64,000 nt of DNA, taken from assembly GCA_030710515.1 (NCBI GenBank), contig JALBCR010002238.1, positions 747,501-811,500 of the forward strand, written 5' to 3'. The notes below the pieces were generated by a model. The model was not told the DNA's origin, searched no databases, and worked only from the letters and a program-made list of their open reading frames with translations. This document shows, piece after piece, positions 9,816 to 21,317 of this stretch (the first letter of the stretch is position 1; every line of letters begins with the position of its first letter). This stretch comes from Abscondita cerata. Taxonomy: Eukaryota; Arthropoda; Insecta; Coleoptera; Lampyridae. The position numbers and the translations under genes are program-made.

Positions 9816-12063
9816 AAAAGAACAACGCACTAATGATGGACACTGAATAGTCGGAACTAGTCAATAAATAAAATATATTGGAAAATATTATTCAAAATAT
9901 AGGTTAAATACTGAAATTTACTCATATTAAAAAAAAACAAACAATAAACAAGTTTTCAAACGCAGCTTCTGAATATTGAGTTCGTTGTAATTACTATCGT
10001 TTGTATCAACTTTCAATTTAAAAGAAAATGTTAGGACACATGTTTTTTTCGATTTTAATGTTTCTTTTGCCGATAAGATAATTAACTAAAACTTTCTTAA
10101 TAAATATCAAATTTCTCATACAGTTGCAAAGTACTTTTTCAATACTAAATTCCATCCAATGATTAAATAGCGCTCGAAGTTTTAATAACATACTGCAGTT
10201 ACTTGTAAAGTTTTAGATTATTACTTATCGATTCTACCGATGCTCAAGCAACCGGAAAATAAAGAAAAATTTAATATTAAGAAATATATAAATACTATTA
10301 TATTTTGAGTAGACTGATTGATGAAAATCTAGCACAAAAAGAAACGTATGCTATTCAATATATGATTTTCCCGTTTAAAAAGGCAAATAAAAATAACAAC
10401 AAATAATCTCAAATAACCTGTTCCAAAACGCAATTTTTCTCTTACACGAAAAGCAATTTATTTAACTCCATACATATGTATTTCACGTTCATATATCAAA
10501 GTTTCATAGTCTACCTTGAATTGGATAAAATTAAATTAATTTTGTACAAAATGCAATCCCCCGTTTTTCCTATTGTAAACGTATATAAATGTTATACGCG
10601 AGTTTAGGGTAATACAAAGTCAACATATGTTATTTTGCTAAGGTCATGCGGAAAAACCTTTACGGCCCGTTTTAGGATCCGCACGCACTTGCCTTTCCAT
10701 AACAATATATGTATACGCTGCTTGATATTTCTTAAGCTTCACCACATTTTTCTTCTATTCGAGTTTGCATATTTTTTTAACCTTTTTAATCTTTTGTTCT
10801 GTCTCGTGTTGTCGAGACTAAAAAAAAATTCTTAACAAAACACCGCATTGTGCTAAATAAAAGCTCGGGTTTAGTTTGTTCTACTTAGACATAACGAATT
10901 TCTTAGGAAAACAGGTATAAAAGTAAACATGTTAACTTTTATTTTAATAATGCTGGTAGAATAATTAGGTAAATACCGTTTAATTAATAGGAGCCCTTCT
11001 AAATATTTTTACTTCGAAAAAATACGTACCTACGTGTATATTTGCAATTTGTCGTGCCAAAATAAGTACAAGGGAATAAAAGCGACGGTTACAAGATAAA
11101 TAAAAATAAAACTATTAATAATTTAAAGCAATGAAAATTAGATTTCGATAACTTTTATTTGGCCTTAACCTGAATGTTAATTAGTAATGTCACCAAATAA
11201 TCAATAATTAAAATACTTAATTCAATAAAATTTTATGAGGATAATAAATAATTTTTTTAATAAGGGACAAAAAAATAATTGCACATAGCGGTTAAAGTGC
11301 GCATACCTGTTGAAACAGAAGGAGAGGGTAGTAAAGTCAAACGGAAACGTAAGAAATCCTTCCTGATTACGATACAATCCAACTACTAACGAGTTGACGT
11401 ACTAAGATACACATAAATGACCAAATGAAGGATTTGTATTTAATTGTCTACATCAGTGTAGATACATTACTGAAAGCGGCGTAATTTTACGTTCGTTGCA
11501 AAACATCAAGAGATTCTAACGAATATACTTACTTTTATTTTATTTTTTATTTGTCCCAAACTTATAGCATTGATTATAAACATCGGAAAGATGCGCATCC
11601 TCGAAATACGGCACAAAAGTACGACGAAATATAGATGGCTCTACAGTCTAATTGCGACGAGATTTCTCAGTTTCCCCCTCCTTTATTTTTATGTCAGTTC
11701 CACTGTACTTGTCTATAGATGCGCGTTTCCTGAATAGAAATACGAAAGTAGTTTGAGGTTCGAAGTTACTGCATTGTTACAAGATACTGCATTGATTATA
11801 AAATTAGTTACCGTAATTTGTGTGACAATTAGTAAATATTAATACATCCGCTGTACAAATAATAAAAAGAATAACGTAGACGCCGTAGATATACGGGAAA
11901 AAAATTGCGGTTGTGGATATTGGCACTTAAGGAAATAAGTTAATATGTGAAAAACATTTTTACCCCTCTAATTATTATAAACAATAAACGTAAATTATTA
12001 AGTGTAAAACCAGTGCCTGCAAAATTCGAGAAAGAAGGTAAGCAAATTCTATTATTTTTAAGC
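9816..12063. other. No recognisable gene or repeat
   Basis: About 2.2 kb of AT-rich DNA on which neither strand gives a frame I can assign. The only frame above 60 codons (10635-10835) is hydrophobic low-complexity translation. Confidence 0.5.
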
Positions 12064-12265
12064 AAAATGTGTGTCTGACGACATCTCGTGTATGAACATT
12101 GACACGTATGATTAGTATAAACTAAGAAAATGCCAACAGTTAAAAGTAAGGACATGTGTGCGTTTACGTGCATTTCGCTATCTAAGTAACAGCTTCAATG
12201 TCTTAAACGCACGAGTGTCGATAAAGCCAAGTAAAAAACTTGTACAGAAGCATTACACGCAACGA
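12064..12265 (+). repeat. 202 bp direct repeat, copy 1
   Basis: Runs from AAAATGTGTGTCTGACGACA to CATTACACGCAACGA. It is identical to 12391-12592 except for one visible substitution (AATGTCT versus AATGCCT). A diverged copy occurs at 30014. It contains internal short inversions (GTGCGTTTA and TAAACGCAC), so its RNA could fold. The two copies frame 125 bp, an arrangement like a terminal-repeat miniature element, but no primer binding site, purine tract or target duplication was found. Confidence 0.85.
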
Positions 12266-12390
12266 AAGAACACCTGATGCTGCATTTCGCTCTTATTATG
12301 AGCTCATCAGAGGTGTATACTTAAGTGCGGTATACAACTGTACAAGACGGCGGTTGGTCTTTTAAACTCTCGTGGAGTAATGAATATAAG

Positions 12391-12592
12391 AAAATGTGTG
12401 TCTGACGACATCTCGTGTATGAACATTGACACGTATGATTAGTATAAACTAAGAAAATGCCAACAGTTAAAAGTAAGGACATGTGTGCGTTTACGTGCAT
12501 TTCGCTATCTAAGTAACAGCTTCAATGCCTTAAACGCACGAGTGTCGATAAAGCCAAGTAAAAAACTTGTACAGAAGCATTACACGCAACGA
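12391..12592 (+). repeat. 202 bp direct repeat, copy 2
   Basis: Near-identical to 12064-12265, with the same start and end points. Such high identity over the whole length implies a recent duplication or ongoing homogenisation. Confidence 0.85.
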
Positions 12593-14092
12593 TTTTTATT
12601 TACCCGTTAAGGTTTTCTTTTAATTCCAAATTGATGAGATAAACATTATGCTTATGCATTCATGTAGCGTACGTATATAGCGATCAAAACAGTTTCTAAG
12701 AAAATTGAAAAGTCCTTTAACAACTTTTTTGTTATTTGTTTTTAATATTAAAAGTTGTCATTAGAAGGTACTAAAGTTTTGTGTGTAATTAATTTTAAAA
12801 AGAATATTCAAAATTAAATACAATTGACTTAGCATACTTTTATGCTAATGTATGTTATTTTTTCTTTTTAGAATCAACTTGCAAAACCGAATTACAACCG
12901 AGAACGTCCTTCCTCAATTCATAAAAAAAAACCCAACGGGTCCGAAGCAAATAAATTGTTTATGTAAATAATAACCACAATTACATAGAAATACAGAAAA
13001 AAATTATGTATTTATCATAAGTTGGATTTAATTTAATTTAATTTTCTGAGTGTATTTAACCGATTGACCTCAACTTAGACGCGTTTTACTTGTTAAATTC
13101 TATTTTCGAAAAAAAATACAAAATTTAGATCGTTCAGGAGAAGATTGTAACTAGTTTTTGGGTAATTTCATAAAATTTAACCTGTTTTCAATGTGCTGCA
13201 GATTGAACGAATTTTGAAATAAATTTGTTTTCTAATTTTTAGTTTAGCTAACTTTTAAGAATAATATAAAAATTTTTATTGTTTTATAATTACACTTCGA
13301 ACTATGATCCCTCAAAATTAGGTGATTTTAAAAAAATAGGGATTTTCAAATAGAACCTTTTTGTGTGAACTTCGATTTACTTAAAAAACGACGTTGTTTT
13401 ATGATACCGTTTCATATAATGTTATAACTTGTATTGAAGCAAATAAATTTTATTTCTTACAAATTAAATTGTGGTTTTATTTATAATCAATGGTTTTATT
13501 GAAATATGAAACAACATTTAAAAACAATTCGCAACCAACTATTATGATGCACTGGGACAAATTCGTAGCAAGCTAAATTAGTTGAGTGCACATTTTTTAT
13601 TTTTTATTTTACGTTATTGGTAAGCGGCATGCAAGTTTGATCTTATTTTGTCGATAAGAACAAAAAGACACGGCTTTGGGGAAAACATCATGCTGAGTTT
13701 GATTCACACCCTGTCACCCAAAACCCAAATTTGGAATCGTTCTCAACGTAAACACCGATGTTGCATTTATAAGATGCACAACAGAATCAATTGTTACAGT
13801 ATTTATCGTTCGAGGCAGCAGTTTACAAATTAAGAGTTTGAGGATCGAGGGTGAAGGGGCATCCGTTGCTTGTGGATATGTAGTTACAAAAATATTAAAG
13901 CTTGCGTACTTTCCAATTTATAGTCAATTCTTATAGAGTAAACCATTTAGAGAGAAACACAAAAATACCAAAATTAATTAAATAAGAATAATTCAAAATT
14001 AATAACACAAAAAGAAGTTCTTTCGGCAAATTATGGAATTACACATATTAGACAATTATACTAGTAAGGATTCCTGACAGTGAAGGCACTAT
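12593..14092. other. No recognisable feature
   Basis: AT-rich stretch with A and T homopolymers. No coding frame, TIR or tandem repeat could be supported. Confidence 0.5.
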
Positions 14093-14333
14093 ATTAAAAC
14101 CACTACCATAGTTTCAATATACCGACGTTTTGCCCGGTCTTTTTCATTGTTCGTCCGTTCATGTACAAGTTTGTCTTAGTTTCCTTGACGCCCAAGCGAT
14201 TAATGTATTGTATAATTTGTTGGTTTTAATTTAGTATGTTAGATGTGACTGCCCTAATTTCAAGAAGTCTTGAAAACGCCCGCATAGGTAGGGCGTAACG
14301 TTGGCATATTGAAATCAGAGTAGTGGCTTTAAT
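14093..14333. mobile_element. Small inverted-repeat element with ACGTTGGCATATTGAAA ends
   Basis: The left end ATTAAAACCACTACC...CAATATACCGACGTT and the right end AACGTTGGCATATTG...GTAGTGGCTTTAAT are imperfect inverted copies of about 36 bp. Just inside the right end, CGCCCGCATAGGTAGGGCG forms a small hairpin followed by TAACGTTGGC, resembling the stem II-GAAAC part of hammerhead-like motifs in Penelope pseudo-LTRs. The core residues are altered (GTAAC instead of GAAAC). There is no coding sequence. Confidence 0.6.
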
Positions 14334-15753
14334 TTCATCTTTCCACTTCAAAGAATCCTCACTAGGATAATTGTCTACAATTTTAATTTTAGAGGATTAA
14401 TAAATTTAATTCAATTGAATTACACATTATTCAATCATGAAAAGAGATATGGTATGCAACTGATAAAAAGCTTAAAGACTAATAAAAGACGTACGTGTGT
14501 GTGCTCTCCTGTAAATGGTAACTTATATTAATCCTAGATTTTTGAATATAGAAAGTTAGGAACCTGAAAGTTCAGACAGAACAGTGTTTGTAAACATTTA
14601 CAAGATTATTTATTACCTTAAACAAATGGACAATCAATTGTTACAGTATGTTATTAGCTAAAATGTTTTTCAAAAGGAATTTGTAGTCGTTTTGAACCAC
14701 CACCCGATAGCTACTGTTGGTGATTTCAAGCCATGTAGTAATAGAAAAGATGCTTCAAAATAAGTGGGCGCCAATCCCTACAATTGTAGTTGGTCAGTCC
14801 TAAACAGTAAGGACTCAAGACCAAAAAACAAACTAATAACGAAAGAAACATAATTTACCGATAAAAATATAGAGCTTGTTTTACCACAGACAAAAATACA
14901 TACTACATAAATTAATAGTGTGTAAAAAAAGACAATTAGCAAATAAATTACAGAGCGTATCACACATAAATTGACTATAAATTATCTGACAGCACTATTG
15001 CGGTTTTCTCAACATGAAGGAAGTACTACGGCCAAAGCCAAATAAACAATTCACGTTTCGTTAGTATGTACCCTCATTATTCTAATACGACTTAAATTCC
15101 AATCAAGTTACGTTGACTTCCTTAATTATAGTTACTAAACCGTGAAAGTGATTTAAACGAATACCGCAAACATAGGTAAAATCGAAGTGGAAGGCCGCCT
15201 ATGGTAATAAGAAAACCGAAGATAATGTTGTATATTAATGCATATTTTAATCATATTTTCGAATGAATGCATATTTTAGTTAAGTTTCTACACGATGCAT
15301 AAATTTGCCTACTTTGTTACTTTTTAAAAATCAGATTTTTTCTAATAAATTCAGTCAAAGTATTTGAATATACAGAAGACATTGATACAATTGTGGAAGT
15401 GGATTAAAGACTTAAGCTAAGTGTTTACACGTTTGTTTACCTATTTTACGATATTGTAGGTAAAAACCACATCTTTTCGGGTAAAAGTCCCACTAAAGAA
15501 ATGCAATTTACGAATTTAGCTGTTAAGTAATAAAATGCCATTAATCTGTTAATCCCAACGGAGAGTCCTTCTTTGTAAACAATCACCCTTTAATAGCCTT
15601 AGAAGTGCAGATTGTATTTTAAAATATTACTCAGAATGTCTATACAAAATGATTATTACAGAAGGAAATATTACTTGGTTATTCAGTTTTACCTTGTTGC
15701 TTTCATAAATTAACGAATTTTAATTATACTTCTTATCCCTCTCAGTTTTTATT
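14334..15753. other. No recognisable feature
   Basis: AT-rich with no supported gene. The minus-strand frame 14778-14963 is hydrophobic and unassigned. Confidence 0.45.
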
Positions 15754-15964
15754 TAATTTTGATTATAACTTTCTTATGGAGAGGATAGTGAATAATTAAA
15801 CTAAATGTTTAATTTTTGGCAACGTTTTCCCTTCAAAGTTTGAAGGCCTTAATTAAAGGCCTGAAGAAACCTTCACATTTTGAAGGCAAATCGTTGTCAA
15901 AAATAAAACATTTAGTTTAATTATTCACTACCTTTCCCTATAAGGAAACTTAGAATCAAAATTA
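15754..15964. mobile_element. Hairpin MITE, nearly fully palindromic
   Basis: About 211 bp in which left TAATTTTGATT...GATAGTGAATAATTAAAC pairs with right GTTTAATTATTCACTAC...AATCAAAATTA through to a central CCTTAATTAAAGG. Minor internal mismatches occur around the TTTGAAGG blocks. It has no coding capacity. Its transcript would form a long dsRNA hairpin. Confidence 0.85.
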
Positions 15965-16740
15965 ACAAATTTTCTAAAATCGATTGTTACTTTGCTGCTA
16001 CTTCAGACAGCACCAATAAATAGTAGGTGTTTTTTAGTTTAGTTTTTCATTTGTTCATTTAACGAATGCCGTAAACAAATGGGTAAAGAAAAACAAGCGT
16101 TGGATGTTATGTTACGCGCCTATGTGGGTGATTTCAATAAAAGCATATTACCCCAGTATTATTTAAATTTCCAAAGTGCATAGTTAATAGCATATTTTAA
16201 GGAATGATTTTAGTACATACATGCATGCATAACTATGCTCGGCTTAGTGATAAGATACAGCGGTTCCTTTGTAGAGAAATCACGATAAACTCCTTTACGA
16301 AGAACGAAAAGTTGTGATAGATAACACTACCAGTACAAAGAATGGAATATAACGTATGGGGTAGTTTGCCTACAGTTATTCATAAGTTGGTAAAACTTTT
16401 AAAACGGATACCAAAATGACGCTTGCATAGATAAACACAATTCGTTTGACTTACGGCTTTGGACAGTGTGCCCAATAGAGATGTACTTATTACAGCTTAT
16501 AAACAATAAGGAACTCATCAACCTACAAGTAATTCAATAATTTAAAGATTTTATTTAATAAAAGAGTACTTTACCAACAGTAATAGTTACAACAAAATGT
16601 ATACCGTCAAAGCCACTAACGACAAAATAAATGCGAAAGGGGAATAACGCATTATCCGGAAGAAGTTGATTTCCACGCTATCAATCATACCTCCAAGATC
16701 GCTTATAATACGTGGTGTATAATACCTTCATATGCTAATT
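15965..16740. other. No recognisable feature
   Basis: AT-rich sequence without identifiable gene or repeat boundaries. Confidence 0.45.
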
Positions 16741-17012
16741 TTTACAAAATTGGGTGTACCGCAAGGTTCAAACCTAGGCCCTTTTTTATTTTTGTTATTT
16801 TGCATAACTATACAATTGATGATCTTAGTGTTTCTGGTACTATGAAACCAAAGATCTTGGCATTTATTTTGACAGTGAATTGCTTTCTAATATCCATGTA
16901 TCAAACACAGTGTCTTCTGCAACTAAAATGTTTAGATTTATTATTCGCAATTGCAAGCAATTTTCTAACAGTTAGAGATTTTGATTTATTATTTCTTGGA
17001 TACTTTGTTATA
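16741..17012 (+). pseudogene. LINE reverse-transcriptase scrap with internal deletion
   Basis: About 16754-16800 translates GVPQGSNLGPFLFLLF, the conserved RT block of jockey/CR1-like LINEs. Immediately after a deletion, another frame reads KDLGIYFDSELL (about 16850) and then SNTVSSATKMFRFIIRNCKQ (about 16895-16960), the post-palm segment that in intact elements lies about 120 residues further on. The catalytic F/YADD segment between them is therefore missing. It is related to copies at 23.9 kb and, on the minus strand, 42.5-43.7 kb. Confidence 0.8.
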
Positions 17013-17224
17013 GTATAAACCATTCTTCTTCTTCAAGTCCCATATCCGCTACCGAACATTGCGCACTTTTTGCATGTATATGTGTTGCATATGACACTAG
17101 ACACATGTACATAGGACCTCCAGTTTAACGAGGATTCCAAAAGGTTTAAATTGAGAGGTTTACAGGCAAGTATACTCTCGCTGATTTGCCATTACCTTGC
17201 GAGAGAGTACAGCCAAAAATTTGA

Positions 17225-17300
17225 TGTTTGCACGGGGAATGGAACCCGGGGTGCCTGCTTAGCAGCTAACGCACTTAACTAAAGATCTACGACATAACGA
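17225..17300 (-). repeat. tRNA-derived SINE head (candidate)
   Basis: The minus strand reads TTAGTTAAGTGCGTTAGC, then CTGCTAAGCAG, then CACCCCGGGTTCCATTCCCC. This is the layout of a tRNA with a degraded A box, an anticodon-like stem and a B box (GGGTTCCATTCC). The acceptor stem is not evident, so this is not a functional tRNA. A tail could not be defined. Confidence 0.5.
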
Positions 17301-17617
17301 AATTGATTGTTCTTTTATATTACGTAAGCTAAATTTTTACGCATCAACGAAGAACACCAAAAATAATTCTGCTTTTTATATTCAATTTGCCAAAATGGCA
17401 TTTGAATGTAACAATGGTGTTGGTGCTGACATGGCGGCTGTATAAACCTTCTTACGGTTTATTCTTCTGATTATCCCGGGATAAAATTTGCCACACGTAG
17501 CAATTTGTTGTATGTATACCTACATTTGTCCAAATTAGTGGAACGCCGAATGGCATTTTAGCCACGAAACATTTTTGATGTAAAGTTCGCTAAAGTACTC
17601 CTCCTATGCATTTTGTA

Positions 17618-17781
17618 CAATACCGTCTATGCCGACTCTGCTCTCTTACAACAAAAATTTTCCCGAACATAACATAAACATTGCAGTTTTCCCAAACAAT
17701 GAATTATTTTTACAATTCTCAAAAACGGTTCAACACGCGGGTAACCCGATATAGAGAGTAAAATTATCATAGACGGCATTG
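17618..17781. repeat. Short inverted repeat pair (CAATACCGTCTATG)
   Basis: CAATACCGTCTATGCC at 17618 and ATCATAGACGGCATTG at 17766-17781 are inverted with a couple of mismatches, enclosing about 130 bp. It may be a tiny MITE; no target duplication was found. Confidence 0.4.
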
Positions 17782-18154
17782 AACATTTCCCGTTCCGTAA
17801 AAACAATTCATAAATGTTGCACATAAAATTATCATTTTTAATTTCAAAATTCTGCCGCTTTTACCTTATAAACAAGCTTAAATGCGCTAACCTAGCTAAT
17901 TCCTTTTACGAACGGGTTCTGAGAGACAATAACTTCCAATTTTCTTTAGAAAAAGCTCATCCCACTAAAAACAACAGGTACAAAAATTGATCCCTGTGGA
18001 AGACCTTTATGAAATGATTTCAATTTACTACTTCTATCTAAAACCAAAACTCTGAACATTTTTTCAGAAAAATTTTGGAGTTAGTTTCAGCAAAATGATT
18101 TGTAGAATATAATTTATTTAAAGGTGCCAATCTTTTTACGACATGAAAAAAAAT

Positions 18155-18401
18155 GCATTTATTTTTTGTTACAGTATCTCCTTTTTTTCAATATTTGATC
18201 CTTAGTGTGACAGCTGATAAACACAACAATTTTGAGAGATTGTTTGGAGTTATTCAAACACAATTCAATAAATTATTTGACCAATGCAGATGTGAATTTA
18301 CCACAAGAAATGAACTTGTAGTGGATTGCTACGAAAAAGAAAACAAACAAAAATTATCGTGTTACTTTTTTGACGTCAAAAGTATATTTTTAACCTGCTA
18401 A
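18155..18401 (+). other. Unidentified frame with splice-acceptor-like start
   Basis: An 82-codon frame follows a T-rich tract ending TTTTTTGTTACAG at about 18163-18175, which looks like a 3' splice site. The downstream peptide contains NNFERLFGVIQTQF and DQCRCEFTTRNELVVDC, whose C-x-C and VDC spacing recalls the N-terminal cap of leucine-rich-repeat proteins. There is no companion exon and no clear family match. It may be a single exon of a host gene, a relic, or chance. Confidence 0.2.
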
Positions 18402-18883
18402 AAGTTTAAGAAAAAATATCTGAAATAGCAAAGAAGAAAAATTGTTTTACTAGGATACCGTCACTGCAAAAAAAAATTAATAAATTATGGTTTAGTTTGA
18501 TACCATAATCTCCCTACTTGCTGGACTCACATTTTAGTCTGTTATCCTCAAATTATCCTCGTAGCTTTCAACTTTTATACAAAACGACAGTCATCATACA
18601 ATTACGCCGCAAAAAATAAAGTTGTGAACGACTACTTTAAAAATAATCGATACAGAATCTTCAAATCAGACGACGACGTATTACATGTCAAGATATACTT
18701 TTATTTACACGAACGCAAAAACTGATGCTACAGAACTTGATTCTGACTCCCTCATTTATATGTGGTTTGAAAGGTCTGTGCTGAATCAACAATTTTGTTT
18801 CAATTATGAGTTTCCGAGTTTTTAACAGATTATATTTTTGTGTTTCCGTGTCTGTATTCTTTGGAAGTTATACCACTTATGTA

Positions 18884-19869
18884 CACTCATGAAATTTAAA
18901 ACTTGGACACCACAATTTCTGTAAACAAAAGTTTGCACATTGTGAAGCGGGCTTAAGGGTATCATTTACAATTCTAACAGCAGGTAGTCTCAGCAGGGGT
19001 TATCTTATAGAAGGACTGTAGAATGAATCATTACACTAAGCACGTTTTAGAAAATAGGTAATTTACGTTGCTTACTTAATTTTTTCTTTAAAGAATATAT
19101 TTGAAGGTATCGCTAATTAAACACCATAGCTCGATTAATTATCGAATCAAAATTTTGTTTAGGAAATGTTTACAAAATAAAATTAGAAATAATTTTGATT
19201 TAAAAACGTCTACAAGCAATAACTTTTAAATTAAATCAAAAACTAAACATGGTTATTTGGGTTGACTGATTATTACTTATTTTTAAATAAATCTAACCTA
19301 CTAATTATTGTAAGTTATTAAAAAAAATCATTAAACTCTCTATTCATAATATTTAGTCCTTACAAAATGTATATTTTATGACGTTTCATTTTTTTCTGTA
19401 GTTAATATAAAAAGTGAAATAAAAACTAAGGCAATTCTTATTGTCAACGTATATATTTAGTTTTTTGACAAGAATTTATTACATAATTATAATTAAGATA
19501 CCAAATTATAGTTTAAAATTAAATGAAAACTTTTTTTTTTAAATAAAGGTATTACTATATAAATAAATATAAGAAATCAATAATGGGTGTGACCTCCATT
19601 ATTATTGATACATTTTTGGAGGCGTCTGCTCATTGACGCTATCAAGGTATCAATATAATTAATATTAATCGTTTCCCATGCGGTATCAATGGCTGCAATT
19701 AGTGCATTACGGTTTAATGGTATAAAATTTGGCCCTTGTTGTCTTCGGATAACAGCAAGTATTCGAGCCCAAACATTTTCAATAATGTTAAAATCTGGGC
19801 TTTTGATGGCCAGGGTAACAGCTCCAAGTTATTTTCTCGTATCCAATTGCGCACAACCCGCGAAGTATA
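18884..19869. mobile_element. Tc1-like inverted copy, left arm (986 bp)
   Basis: Starts CACTCATGAAATTTAAAACT just after TA (18882-18883) and is an almost exact inverted copy of 21318-22303. It includes the 3' untranslated part and the C-terminal half of a transposase on the minus strand. Pairing ends at CGAAGTATA (19861-19869), after which the two copies diverge. Confidence 0.92.
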
Positions 19870-20009
19870 AATAGGGGCTATTTTAGTCGGTAATGCCCTA
19901 CGGTGTTTTTTGGTATATCTAAGATACGTGAAATTTCACGCACGCTACGGCCCGCCGCTAATTCCAAAACAATCCGCGCTTTCAAATCAGCACCGAGATG
20001 AGGTGGCAT
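19577..20009 (-). pseudogene. Internally deleted Tc1-like transposase (left copy)
   Basis: On the minus strand an ATG at 20009-20007 opens MPPHLGADLKARIVLELAAG and continues RSVREISRILDIPKNTV, a helix-turn-helix typical of Tc1/IS630 transposases. Shortly after, the frame stops and the sequence jumps to the C-terminal part (homologous to SPDFNIIENVW, then INRNALIAAIDTAWE-like), ending with a stop at 19577. The middle of the protein, including the first two catalytic Asp positions, is absent. It is therefore a non-autonomous deletion derivative. The expected second TIR upstream of the HTH (beyond about 20050) was not found. Confidence 0.82.
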
Positions 20010-20477
20010 TTTCACAACACTTGAAATTTTAAACTAAAATGGAATTTACATTTCTTACTTTATTTATTGGTTCACACTACCCCTTTTCAAACAGTAGGTA
20101 ATTGTTTATTTATTACATACTTCTAATGACCAATGTAACAACCCTTAGAGCAATATGACTCAAAGGAAGTAAATTTAAACAAGCAAGGATATTCTATTGT
20201 TATTGAAACTTATTCATAAAGTAAAAGCCATTTCCTTATAATGCTAATGGACAGGATTTTCTTTTAAGTATTAAGATTACAATAGAGGACTTATAAACTT
20301 TCGAAAATATCTAATTATAAATATTTACACTGCAATTGCGCTTTTTCCTTAATAATTTCTTAGCAATAACATACACGTTCTTGGTTTTAAGTTGTCATAA
20401 ATTTGATATGATATAAATTTGTGTTTCTAATATTACATCACAAACTAATCTTTATTCGCCAAAAATTGTTGCTTAAG

Positions 20478-21170
20478 TTGTAAAGCTTCGTACACACCTG
20501 AACAACAAACCGAGCAACAAACATAACAACGAACCGAAAGTCAAACAGAACGACAAACGATCTTTTATGATTTCAACAATCCGAACAACAAACGGAACGT
20601 TTGTGCTGTTCCCATAATTATTTTCAGTAGTTTTCAGTTTATATATATTTATTATTGAGAAGAGAAAATTGCGGAAAACAAGAAGATAGTGCCAACCAAA
20701 TTTTTACGCACAAAGAAGAGTAAAAATTATAATTTACTTCGCTTTTTTTTTATTTTGGAAATTTCCTGCCCAAATGATGCTAATAGGGACATCATTTTTT
20801 CTTGCATTCTTAAACACTGATTAATTTAAAACATTTTTCTTCTGTCAACTCCATAATATTACCTAAAACACAACAAACCCACAAAAGGGAGGACAAAAAT
20901 AAATAATTTAATTCTCCCGCATAAGTTTGTTCGCCGTTTTGTTTAGATTCGTCCAAACCTGCAAACGCATTCGCGCGCATTTTCTTTGATGTCGGAGAAA
21001 AACCGACAAGTTGCGGGAACGCCGCAAACCGTTCGTGGAACAATCAGGACTTGCGAATCTGTTCTAAAATTCGTACGTAGCACCGTCCAAATTAATGTTC
21101 CGATTGCCGTTCGGTTCGTTGTTCTGTTTGTTCCTCGGTTTGTTGTTCAGGTGTGTACGAAGCTTTACAA
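20478..21170. mobile_element. 693 bp TIR element nested between the Tc1 arms
   Basis: TTGTAAAGCTTCGTACACAC at 20478 and its reverse complement ending at 21170 begin long TIRs rich in GAACAACAAAC units, about 60 bp with few mismatches. It is flanked by TAAG on both sides (20474-20477, 21171-21174), a likely 4 bp target duplication. The minus-strand frame 21043-20810 contains AFAGLDESKQNGEQ then a possible splice and MELTEEKCFKLISV, which loosely recalls the start of a MADF-type accessory protein. That is weak. The superfamily is not assigned; the 4 bp duplication does not fit classic hAT (8 bp) or PIF (3 bp). Confidence 0.82.
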
Positions 21171-21317
21171 TAAGCATATTAATATGAACTATATCTTATG
21201 AAAGGAGAGTTATGTAACTATAATTAACGACTTAACGTTACGTTAGTAGATTCCATTTACTATTTACACATATTTTCTTGGAACATTCGATAATTAACTA
21301 TCGGGATATGATGACCC

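Noticed and set aside
10635..10835. Possible small membrane protein
   Set aside because: Hydrophobic translation of AT-rich DNA without a conserved feature; the same pattern is seen in many random frames here (for example 53542-53772).
12066..12110. CTGACGA in the 202 bp repeat as a hammerhead core
   Set aside because: No GAAA follows stem II (GAAC instead), and the motif is not kept in the third copy.
12270..12320. CACCTGATG...CATCAGAGGTG palindrome as a hammerhead
   Set aside because: It is only a hairpin; no GAAAC box follows.
19689..19874. Plus-strand frame in the left Tc1 arm
   Set aside because: Antisense shadow of the transposase C-terminus on the minus strand; the mirrored frame in the right arm (21298-21498, minus) is the same shadow.
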